Shown here: positions 1 to 6,215 of the stretch, one piece after another | Layout of the letters: every line of letters begins with the position of its first letter | Numbering within the stretch: position 1 is the stretch's first letter | Assembly: GCA_021106655.1 (NCBI GenBank) | Contig: JAIOTT010000337.1 | Location: 1-6,596 of the forward strand | Source of the DNA: Bacteroidales bacterium | GTDB taxonomy: Bacteria; Bacteroidota; Bacteroidia; Bacteroidales; SMBSF77 | Direction of reading: 5' to 3' | DNA length: 6,596 nt | Notes under the pieces: generated by a model | What the model was told of the DNA's origin: nothing | What the model saw: only the letters and a program-made list of their open reading frames with translations | The model's database searches: none | Position numbers and translations under genes: made by a program

Positions 1-3000
1 CATCATCATACCTTATTACAAAAGCATCCGAAATCCCTTTGTTCCGTATTAGGTCCCTGGCAAGGTTTGCCTCGATCCTTGTTCCATATACTCCGGAAAT
101 ATACCTCAGGTTTCCATTTCTCATTCTGCTATAATAAATTGGCTCTACATTCATAAGCTGGTTTACAGTAACCGTGCGGCGATACACTCCAATCTGTACA
201 CTGAAATACTCTGTTGCGCCGCTTATTTCTTCCGGTGGAATGCTTGTAGGAATAGTGGCAGGAGCAGTTGCAGGAGCAGTTGCAGTTGCAGTAAAAAGTT
301 TTTCGGAAATTTGAATGCCTGAGCCAATTGCTGTAGTTGTCACAGCTTCGCCACTTTGGATCATGTTCCTGGCTTGGGTAAGGCTTATTCGTTCTCCGTT
401 TAGATAAGCAACAACAAAGGCATCTGAGTAGCCAATCTGACGCAGTCTGTCGCGTGATGTAACAGCTTCCTCCAGGTCATAAAATAATCCTGTCATATAC
501 CTGGTAAAGTTTGAAGTTGGTACTTTTTCTGCAGATATCGGACTCAGACCATCAAAAGTATTCTGGGGTATGGGATTTCGAAATGCTGCGATCTGAACCT
601 TAAATATCAGCCCAACAGGCACATCAGGATTCACAGGAATAGGGTATTCATCATTGTAATTTACAACAAATGCCTCCGGTCTGTCAACAATCACATCCAC
701 CAGATCAATGTTAGGCTCACCCTCTTCAATAACAGCATCCTCACCAGCTACTGCTACTTCTTCTTCCATCTTCCCATCTCCTGCTACTGCTACTGCTACT
801 GCAACTGCTACTTCTTCTTCCTTCTTCCCTGCTACTGCCGCTGCCACTTCTTCTGCTTCGACAGGCTCAGTAACCAGATCTTGGATTATCTCTTTTTGTG
901 ATAGTTCTGCAAGTGTAATCGGTTCAATGCCTGCCATTCTGTCCCTGATCACAGCTATCTCTTGTTCCTCAAAATCCAGCACATTCAATGTCACCACTCT
1001 TTCAGCAAGAATCTCCTCATCTGACGGAGCCCTTCTGTCAACATCCCTGTATAACTCAATAGCCTCTTTTTGCTTATCCAATGCCATTAACTCCAAAGAA
1101 TTGGCTTCCTGAAGGAATACAAGCTTTTGATCATAAGGAAGATTTTCCTGTTTGCTCTTATACCTGAAATAAAGTGCCTGTTCGTAATAATACTGTGCTT
1201 CGGCTTCCAGCTCTCTGGCAATCCTGAGCTTATCATCAATCTCATTATCAATTCTGATCTGTTCAAGAATAATTTTGTTTGCATAGAAATTATTCCTGTT
1301 CCCAATTCCAAACACCTCAAACACTTCAAGCTGCTTGTACATTGCAATATCTTCAAGATCATCAGCGCGGCTTAATATCTGTTTTTGTTCCTCCTGATCA
1401 CTAATGCTCAATGCTTCATTACGCAATGTACTCACCTCCGAGAAGTTTTCATATGCTTCTTCCTGAAAACTCAGAGCCAATGATTGTTCATCAAATTGCC
1501 CTGAGAGTGATTCTGCATCGATTCCTTCTCTTTGCAATAATAATTCTGCAGTTTTATACAATTCATAAGCCTGAATACTTAATGAATCAGAAAGGTATTG
1601 CATCCGCTCTATTTTTTCATTCATTTCTGTCTTCTGCTGAGGATCATTTATATTCTGGGAATTCCTCCTCAGAATTATGATCTCAGAATTGATAAAGTCA
1701 ACTGATCTAGCAATCAGCTGGGCTTTAGCAAGCTCTTTTTTAGCATCTTCGGAGCTTTCTTTAGTAGCAATTAATAATGGGGTTTCGGTATCCGGAACTG
1801 GAACAATCTCAGTTTGATCTGGTTCTATCACTTCATATTGATCTATTATTGCAATAGTTTCTGAAGTATAAATATTACTATCTGCAAAGACATTATTCTC
1901 CTGATGATCATTAATGAATTGCGAAAGCTCTTCAGTATTAACAGAAATTACATCCTTACTATCAACACCTTCATATCCGCTAATCTCCAGCTGAGGCAGG
2001 ATGTCTTCGGATATAACATTCTGCATCTCTAACATAGCAATCTCCCCTTTGATCTTTTCTGCCATATTAAAATTCACAGATACTTTCTTCTGAGTTTCCC
2101 TGCTCTCATCCTCGTATTCTTCTGCTTGCGATATCAGAGACTGCTTCTTCACCAAAGACTTCTTTGTTTCCGCTTTATTTCTCAGAACAATAGCCTTTTG
2201 CTCAAGACTGGCTACACTTTCCAAAAGTTGGTTTGCATCTGAAAGAACAGATTCGTGCAAAACTCTATTATCGTGTATACTTTGTCGCTTTTCTTTACTG
2301 AGGTCAGCTAAATATGATGTGTCAGAAATAACTTCATTCGTTTCAGCTTCAAATTTTTCAAGTTCTTGTCCTGCTTCTTCAATTTTTCCATCATCTACCA
2401 GAGCATGGATATCTTCTGCCCTGGATTTTTGAAGTGCTGTCTCATAGCGCTTTTCTTCCGTTTTAGCATGGAAATATTCCGACAATCCAAAACTTGCAAC
2501 AGCCTCTCTTTTATGTTTTAATGCTTCTTCTCTCAATGCTTTAACTTTCTCAAGGTTTTGCTTTGTGTTCTCCGCATTGTTGTCAATTGAAGACATTAAC
2601 GTTAAGATACTGTCGGATTCAGCCATTTTTTTTATTGAAAGATTGTTCTGCCGGTTTGAAAATACCAGTAATGCTTTAGAACTTTCCCTTAAATAATTTT
2701 CTTCATCCTCAACCCTGTTGACAAGTTTATCGAGCTTTGTATTTATATTTGCAGCAATTGCCGGATCATGCTGTTGTATTACAGTATCATCAGCAGTCTG
2801 TTTATCCTCCTCCTGGTACTGTTCAAGCCGTCTATCTATTTGGGCAGCCTTACTTTCAACTGGCAAAGTTGCAGATATATCAGGTGATTCTGTATTAAGG
2901 GCAAGCTGCTGTTCATCAACTTCCTTAAGATCATTAACTTCATTTATTACATTATAAACATAGGCTGCTTCTTTGTTAATATCTCCAGCTTCATAAGCAA

Positions 3001-4999
3001 TACTCAGGCCTTTTTCAGTTGTAGTAACACTTTCAATACGTTTTTTTTCAGCTTCATCTGCTAATTGCCTGGCCTCAGCTAATATGTCTGCTTTACGATT
3101 TTCATCTGCTTCATTATCACCATCCTTCAGATACTCCAATGCCTCGTTCTCAAGTTCATTTGCTTCATTTTTAAGGCTTTTTGCTTTTTCAAAATAGTTC
3201 AGCGCCTCGGCAATTCCGGGCGTATGAATTCCTTTGATATAAGCTTCAGGTGTAGAATAGTCAATTAAGGTATCAGCAAACCTAGCTTCTGCCAATAAGC
3301 TTTCAAGCAGTGCAGAAGAAGAGTCAGTATCTTCAACAGCAACCAACTTCTGGATATCGCCGGCATAGCTCAGTATTCTCTCCAGCTCCTTCTCTTTATA
3401 GATCTGCTGTTTTTCCAGTTGTTTGCCAATATTATATGCTATAGTGGATTCACTATCCAGGTCCCGGCTTTCATTTCTCAGCTCATCTGCATAGTCGTTT
3501 TTATACTTCTTTCCTTGACCATCAGGGAGTTTTTCTGCTTCGGCAAAAACCTGATTAGATTGCCTGTATTTTATTCCGGCAAGTGAATGTTTTTGGTTTG
3601 CGACATAAAATGCAGCGAGTTTCTGTTGTTTAATATTTTTAAGAGCATTTCTACTCACTTTGACCATTGCAAATGCAGTATCAACTTTTTGCTCATTAAG
3701 CTTTATTTCCCTGATCCTGGCATCCATTTTATCTTCAAGGCCTGATTCCAGAACAACTTCTTTTACGGGACTTTCCTCTACATTTATTGCTTCTGCCATC
3801 ATTATATTATCCACGATCTCATCAGTAGCATTTACATCCAGACGGGCTTTGTCTTTTATATAAGTGAGAGTTGCCTGATAATCCTCATTCTTTTCAGGCT
3901 CTCCTTCGGCTATCAAAATATCCAATGCGAGATTTTCCTTGATAACAGGCCTATTATCTATCCTTACTTTATATACTGTAACATAATCATCCACACTGCT
4001 GCGGGCCGACGAGAAGCATGCATATTTCTGTGATGAATCAGATACGAATAATATATCATCAAATGGAGTATTTATAGCGAAATCAAGGTTTTCAGGTTTA
4101 CTCCACATACCACCGGATGCAGTATCAAACACCGATTTAAAAATATCGTATCCACCCATGGAATTGTGTCCCTTAGAGCAGAAATATAAAGTTTTCCCGT
4201 CAGGTAAGAGGTAAGGATAGTCCTCATCATAAGCAGTATTTATAACTGAATCCAGTTTCTCAGCATCACTCCATACACCATCACCTTGTTTTACAGAACG
4301 GTAAATATCCTTACTACCTTTTCTATCGTTTCCATAGCTTGAAAAATATATTACCCTGTTTGTATCCGAGAAAAAAACTATACTATGATCATCTTTCCTT
4401 TTATCAAGCCGGCTTTTGATTTCATAAGGTTTAAAAAGAAACTGTCCGCTGAAATCCTTAATGTTATACGAGCGATAAAAGTTCTTTTTCAGTACTTCAG
4501 TCTTTTCAAGGATATACAGGTCATTTATGGTTTTCAGCAACGAAATCCCGTTTTCACACATCTCTATTTTATGAACTGCATTCAACTTCCTTAGCATTGC
4601 AGGTTTAGCGGTGTCAACAAAAGTTTTGTACTCTTTAATTGCTTCTGAAAACCTGTAATTCATATGATAGACCATAGCCAGGTAATAATGAACTTCCGGA
4701 TGGCCTTCCAGATTTTTCGCAGCAAATTCAAGGTAGCGAATAGGTTTTTCAGTATCCCTTTTATCACCAAACAATAGACAAACACCGAAAGAGTAATTAT
4801 AAAAAGGGTCTTTGGGATGAAGGCTCAGTAACTGTGAGTATAGTGGTAAGGCTTTTACATATTCCTCTTTATCAAAAAGTCCTTTAGCCTCTTTCGCAAC
4901 ATCATCCTCTGATTTGAACTCATTCTGTGCAGAAATAAATCCAACAAAAACGACATTCAAAAGAATAATAAAAAGTATATATTTAATGTAACTAGTCAA
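1..4999 (-). CDS. Giant exported TPR-PD40-helical repeat-SPOR protein (C-terminus beyond window)
   Basis: The minus strand is open with no stop from about 5041 to the window edge, at least 1,666 codons from the TTG at 4999. Residues 1-24 are a signal peptide (Lys6, hydrophobic core, cleavage at ISA|QN). Residues about 30-125 are TPR-like helices. Residues about 210-347 are PD40/WD40-like propeller blades: VIYFSS at about 216, PDGKTLYF then GGYDIF at 282-287, and two W-S-x-x-x-x-L-x-x-x-I-N-T linkers. About 1,000 Glu/Lys/Ala-rich helical residues follow, with degenerate repeats. A Val-Ala/Glu linker lies at about 1380-1420. SPOR-like domains are at about 1462-1546 (FKVQIAAFRNPI ... DAFVVAYLNGERI) and from 1597 (FSVQIGVYRR ... 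DAFVIRYDD); the last may be cut by the edge. SPOR domains bind denuded peptidoglycan glycans, so the inferred role is a periplasmic or outer-membrane-linked envelope scaffold. The N-terminal order resembles T9SS PorE, but I see no OmpA domain. The exact function is unknown. [No confidence was given in the original answer; 0.5 is a placeholder.]. Confidence 0.5.
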   Translation of the reverse strand, partial: MTSYIKYILFIILLNVVFVGFISAQNEFKSEDDVAKEAKGLFDKEEYVKALPLYSQLLSLHPKDPFYNYSFGVCLLFGDKRDTEKPIRYLEFAAKNLEGHPEVHYYLAMVYHMNYRFSEAIKEYKTFVDTAKPAMLRKLNAVHKIEMCENGISLLKTINDLYILEKTEVLKKNFYRSYNIKDFSGQFLFKPYEIKSRLDKRKDDHSIVFFSDTNRVIYFSSYGNDRKGSKDIYRSVKQGDGVWSDAEKLDSVINTAYDEDYPYLLPDGKTLYFCSKGHNSMGGYDIFKSVFDTASGGMWSKPENLDFAINTPFDDILFVSDSSQKYACFSSARSSVDDYVTVYKVRIDNRPVIKENLALDILIAEGEPEKNEDYQATLTYIKDKARLDVNATDEIVDNIMMAEAINVEESPVKEVVLESGLEDKMDARIREIKLNEQKVDTAFAMVKVSRNALKNIKQQKLAAFYVANQKHSLAGIKYRQSNQVFAEAEKLPDGQGKKYKNDYADELRNESRDLDSESTIAYNIGKQLEKQQIYKEKELERILSYAGDIQKLVAVEDTDSSSALLESLLAEARFADTLIDYSTPEAYIKGIHTPGIAEALNYFEKAKSLKNEANELENEALEYLKDGDNEADENRKADILAEARQLADEAEKKRIESVTTTEKGLSIAYEAGDINKEAAYVYNVINEVNDLKEVDEQQLALNTESPDISATLPVESKAAQIDRRLEQYQEEDKQTADDTVIQQHDPAIAANINTKLDKLVNRVEDEENYLRESSKALLVFSNRQNNLSIKKMAESDSILTLMSSIDNNAENTKQNLEKVKALREEALKHKREAVASFGLSEYFHAKTEEKRYETALQKSRAEDIHALVDDGKIEEAGQELEKFEAETNEVISDTSYLADLSKEKRQSIHDNRVLHESVLSDANQLLESVASLEQKAIVLRNKAETKKSLVKKQSLISQAEEYEDESRETQKKVSVNFNMAEKIKGEIAMLEMQNVISEDILPQLEISGYEGVDSKDVISVNTEELSQFINDHQENNVFADSNIYTSETIAIIDQYEVIEPDQTEIVPVPDTETPLLIATKESSEDAKKELAKAQLIARSVDFINSEIIILRRNSQNINDPQQKTEMNEKIERMQYLSDSLSIQAYELYKTAELLLQREGIDAESLSGQFDEQSLALSFQEEAYENFSEVSTLRNEALSISDQEEQKQILSRADDLEDIAMYKQLEVFEVFGIGNRNNFYANKIILEQIRIDNEIDDKLRIARELEAEAQYYYEQALYFRYKSKQENLPYDQKLVFLQEANSLELMALDKQKEAIELYRDVDRRAPSDEEILAERVVTLNVLDFEEQEIAVIRDRMAGIEPITLAELSQKEIIQDLVTEPVEAEEVAAAVAGKKEEEVAVAVAVAVAGDGKMEEEVAVAGEDAVIEEGEPNIDLVDVIVDRPEAFVVNYNDEYPIPVNPDVPVGLIFKVQIAAFRNPIPQNTFDGLSPISAEKVPTSNFTRYMTGLFYDLEEAVTSRDRLRQIGYSDAFVVAYLNGERISLTQARNMIQSGEAVTTTAIGSGIQISEKLFTATATAPATAPATIPTSIPPEEISGATEYFSVQIGVYRRTVTVNQLMNVEPIYYSRMRNGNLRYISGVYGTRIEANLARDLIRNKGISDAFVIRYDD
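257..292 (-). repeat. Ala-Thr-Pro linker repeat between the two SPOR-like domains
   Basis: The 12-base unit GGAGCAGTTGCA occurs twice in exact tandem (261-272 and 273-284) and is followed by a GTTGCA half unit. On the minus strand it encodes TATATAPATAPAT, a short Ala-Thr-Pro linker joining the two SPOR-like domains. It belongs to the same TGCAAC/TGCTAC hexamer family as the tracts near 750-850 and 5161-5194. Confidence 0.75.
747..856 (-). repeat. Val-Ala/Glu low-complexity coding repeat with a 25-bp duplication
   Basis: On the plus strand this is a run of TACTGC-type hexamers plus TTC runs. In the gene it encodes alternating Val-Ala, including a VAVAVAVAVA stretch, and EEE clusters. A 25-base segment at 751-775 recurs at 805-829 with one mismatch, giving two GK(K/M)EEEVAVA peptide units; a weaker third unit (EAEEVAAAVA) precedes them. 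It lies just before the first SPOR-like domain and is probably a flexible linker. Unit lengths are multiples of three, so copy changes would keep the frame. Confidence 0.8.
1049..2185 (-). repeat. Degenerate helical repeats inside the giant protein
   Basis: Four segments of 39-40 residues can be aligned by eye, starting at residues about 939, 1110, 1192 and 1278 (nt 2185, 1672, 1426 and 1168). Each opens with LR or FR plus a basic/polar residue and ends with an aromatic residue. The last two share the pattern A-x-x-L-E-x-x-A-x-x-K-Q-x-E-[AV]-x-E-[LV]-[YF]. Spacing is 171, 82 and 86 residues, so about 85 or twice that. Weaker copies may start near nt 3481, 3175 and 2536. I do not recognise a named family; they are probably TPR-like or coiled-coil helical hairpins. 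Confidence 0.6.
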
Positions 5000-5041
5000 T
5001 GTAATTTCAATAAACAGATTAATCTTATTCGAATTTCTCAA
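4925..5041 (-). other. Signal peptide region and start ambiguity of the giant gene
   Basis: No ATG occurs in frame between the upstream in-frame stop and the mature protein. Two TTG codons are candidates. TTG at 4999 gives a compact 24-residue signal peptide (MTSYIKYILF... ending ISA|QN) but has no Shine-Dalgarno. TTG at 5041 has GGAG 11 bases upstream but gives a long 38-residue leader with an internal Glu. I chose 4999 because the leader is of normal size and Bacteroidota often lack Shine-Dalgarno sites. Both starts share the same cleavage site. Confidence 0.6.
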
Positions 5042-5129
5042 TATACTGATTTCTCCGATACTTTTAACCGATTTTTTGATTTTTTGTTACTTCAAATACT
5101 AATTCTATGTAATTCAGTGGTAATTAAGT

Positions 5130-5149
5130 TTGTCAAATTTTATTGACAA
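5130..5149. promoter_or_regulatory. Small inverted repeat in the divergent intergenic region
   Basis: TTGTCAA and TTGACAA form perfect 7-base inverted arms around a 6-base AT spacer. There is no following T-run on either strand, so a terminator is unlikely. Its place between two divergent genes would suit an operator or a short hairpin in the giant gene's leader. The AT-rich background makes chance occurrence possible. Confidence 0.3.
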
Positions 5150-5160
5150 CTCACTCACTC

Positions 5161-5194
5161 CTGCCTACTGCTACTGCAACTGCCACTGCCTACT
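5161..5194. repeat. Intergenic hexamer-like tract (CTACTGC / CAACTGC)
   Basis: This non-coding stretch in the divergent gap consists of degenerate CTGCCTA, CTGCTA, CTGCAA and CTGCCA units. It closely resembles the coding repeats inside the adjacent giant gene, in the same plus-strand orientation as the tract near 781-812. It lies just upstream of the promoter of the 5277 gene. Its function is unknown; it may be a dispersed simple-repeat family of this genome. Confidence 0.65.
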
Positions 5195-5208
5195 TTCTTA
5201 CAATATTC

Positions 5209-5239
5209 TTGACATTGCATACAAAATTGACTATATTTG
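5209..5239 (+). promoter_or_regulatory. Bacteroidota-type promoter of the 5277 membrane protein gene
   Basis: TTGACA begins at 5209 (the -33 TTG) and TATATTTG at 5232-5239 matches the -7 element TAnnTTTG of the Bacteroidota housekeeping sigma factor. The gap between TTG and TATATTTG is 20 bases, as expected for this class. Transcription should start near 5245, leaving a leader of about 30 bases before the ATG at 5277. Confidence 0.8.
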
Positions 5240-5276
5240 CACTGATACTCTTATTGTCTAACTAAAACCTAAATCA

Positions 5277-5690
5277 ATGGAAAAAAAACGCAAAGTCATC
5301 CAGGTCTATGCTCTTATTGTGTGCATAGTAGCAATCATCACCTTCATCATTTCCGTGTCAATTCTTGTGTCATCCATAATCGACCGCAGCGATCCTCTCT
5401 ACTCAAGTTGTTATTCCAAGACAGATCTGTCATCATTCGAAAATTTTAAAATGGATAAGCTTGGCTCTTTTAAAGAAAATCAAACTTACATGCCAAGTGA
5501 TCAGGAATTAAGAAATGCTTATGAGGCAGCCAAGGAAGAAAAGATCAAAAGAGTACTTCACAATACCTTGAATAGCATAGTAGTCACTAGTATCCTAATC
5601 TTAATTTGCTTAATACTCTACTTTACCCACTGGTGGATGATAAAAAAGTATGGCAAAGATGAGGAAATTCCGGCAGTAGCCTCCCCCTAA
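5277..5690 (+). CDS. Small two-helix membrane protein, unrecognised
   Basis: This is a 137-residue protein of no family I recognise. Basic residues at the N-terminus (MEKKRK) are followed by a hydrophobic segment at about 9-35. A polar region of about 60 residues (36-95) contains two Cys/Tyr-rich turns and a charged helix (NAYEAAKEEKIKRV). A second hydrophobic segment lies at about 98-120, and the tail is short and charged (KKYGKDEEIPAVASP). The positive-inside rule suggests both ends are cytoplasmic and the middle loop is periplasmic. The ATG at 5277 follows a well-placed promoter, has no Shine-Dalgarno, and is the first start in the frame. The gene is divergent from the giant envelope gene and separated from the next gene by 265 bases with its own promoter, so it is probably monocistronic. 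It is a real gene by promoter, length and coherent topology, but the function is unknown. Confidence 0.85.
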   Translation: MEKKRKVIQVYALIVCIVAIITFIISVSILVSSIIDRSDPLYSSCYSKTDLSSFENFKMDKLGSFKENQTYMPSDQELRNAYEAAKEEKIKRVLHNTLNSIVVTSILILICLILYFTHWWMIKKYGKDEEIPAVASP

Positions 5691-5904
5691 AAATAGTATC
5701 AAGATCTAAGACGGAAGACTAGACTGAAGTTGGAATACTTAAGGCCAAAAGAAAACCGAAGTCTTATGTCATAATTACAGAATACTAAGATTTTTGCCTT
5801 TAAAAATGAAAATTATAGCGGCGCCTAACGCCTCATACATAAGTCATTACACATAAACAAAAAATAATATTGCAAAATAATTGCTATACTAAAAGAAATA
5901 ACAC
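5691..5904. other. Intergenic region with degenerate heptamer-like tract and GC-rich mini-hairpin
   Basis: No gene is seen. From 5707 to 5766 the sequence carries degenerate GGAAGAC / GAAGTC-like units (ACGGAAGACT, GACTGAAGTTGGAA, CCGAAGTC) flanked by TAAGAC at 5707-5712 and its complement GTCTTA at 5761-5766. At 5820-5832, GGCG and CGCC form a short GC-rich stem around CCTAA in otherwise AT-rich DNA. Neither is followed by a T-run, so no clear terminator for the 5277 gene is visible. Confidence 0.5.
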
Positions 5905-5912
5905 TACTTTTG
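5881..5912 (+). promoter_or_regulatory. Bacteroidota-type promoter of the cold-shock gene
   Basis: TTG at 5881-5883 and TACTTTTG at 5905-5912 match the -33 and -7 (TAnnTTTG) elements with 21 bases between them. The inferred start near 5918 leaves a very AT-rich leader of under 40 bases, much shorter than the long regulatory leader of E. coli cspA. No Shine-Dalgarno precedes the ATG. Confidence 0.75.
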
Positions 5913-5955
5913 CAGACCAAAAAATTTTTTAATATTATTACAATTATTTATTACA

Positions 5956-6147
5956 ATGAAAACAGGAACAGTAAAATTCTTCAATGAAGCCAAAGGATTT
6001 GGATTCATAATCGAAGACGATTCAAAAAAAGAGTATTTCGTACACATTTCCGGATTAATTGATGAAGTTAATGAGGGTGATGCTGTAGAATTTGAATTAA
6101 CAGAAGGTAAAAAAGGATTAAATGCAATAAATGTTAAAGCAATTTAA
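5956..6147 (+). CDS. Cold-shock domain protein, CspA family
   Basis: This 63-residue protein is a single complete cold-shock domain (five-stranded OB fold) that binds single-stranded RNA/DNA in the cytoplasm and melts RNA structure. RNP1 is visible as KGFGFI at 13-18 and RNP2 as YFVHI at 27-31, with the aromatic pair F8-F9 and the usual start GTVKFFNEAKGFGFI. The end (VEFELTEGKKGLNAINV) is typical of Bacteroidota members, which are slightly shorter than the roughly 70-residue proteobacterial proteins. The ATG at 5956 is the only sensible start. The gene has its own promoter and a strong terminator, so it is probably monocistronic. Whether it is cold-induced or constitutive cannot be read from the sequence. 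Confidence 0.97.
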   Translation: MKTGTVKFFNEAKGFGFIIEDDSKKEYFVHISGLIDEVNEGDAVEFELTEGKKGLNAINVKAI

Positions 6148-6175
6148 TATTTATTAATTAATTTTTTATTAAAAG

Positions 6176-6208
6176 AAAAGCCTGTCAAAATTGACAGGCT
6201 TTTTTTTT
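6176..6208. terminator. Bidirectional intrinsic terminator between convergent genes
   Basis: AAAAGCCTGTCAA (6176-6188) and TTGACAGGCTTTT (6191-6203) are perfect inverted arms, with the two central A bases between them. Nine T bases follow the hairpin on the plus strand (6200-6208). It lies 28 bases after the cold-shock stop codon. On the minus strand it follows the stop of the convergent T9SS gene, with a T-rich but interrupted tail (TTTTCTTTT), so it probably serves both genes and more strongly the plus strand. Confidence 0.93.
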
Positions 6209-6215
6209 ATACTCA

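Noticed and set aside
261..292. CRISPR-like or phase-variation array
   Set aside because: The 12-base units are directly tandem without spacers and encode a plain Ala-Thr-Pro linker in frame; copy changes would not switch the gene off.
708..1112. 134-codon open frame on the plus strand, rich in Ser, Ala and Thr
   Set aside because: It is antisense to the linker and helical repeats of the giant gene; its composition comes from the hexamer and TTC repeats, and it has no promoter or recognisable domain.
1087..1680. Further open frames on both strands (1087-1362 minus, 1127-1375 plus, 1411-1680 plus)
   Set aside because: All lie inside the continuous giant minus-strand frame, which shows a coherent protein with repeats; the encoded sequences resemble nothing.
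2718..4594. Plus-strand open frames at 2718-2957, 3660-3863 and 4385-4594
   Set aside because: They are antisense to the helical and PD40 regions, with no start signals or family resemblance.
5042..5200. Minus-strand promoter for the giant gene
   Set aside because: Near matches such as TAGTATTTG and TAAAATTTG have three bases instead of two between TA and TTTG, and neither has a TTG at the right distance, so I could not support a specific promoter.
5700..5955. Integron attC site suggested by GCCTAAC at 5824-5830
   Set aside because: No matching GTTRRRY partner lies within attC distance on either strand, and no integrase or cassette-like gene order is present.
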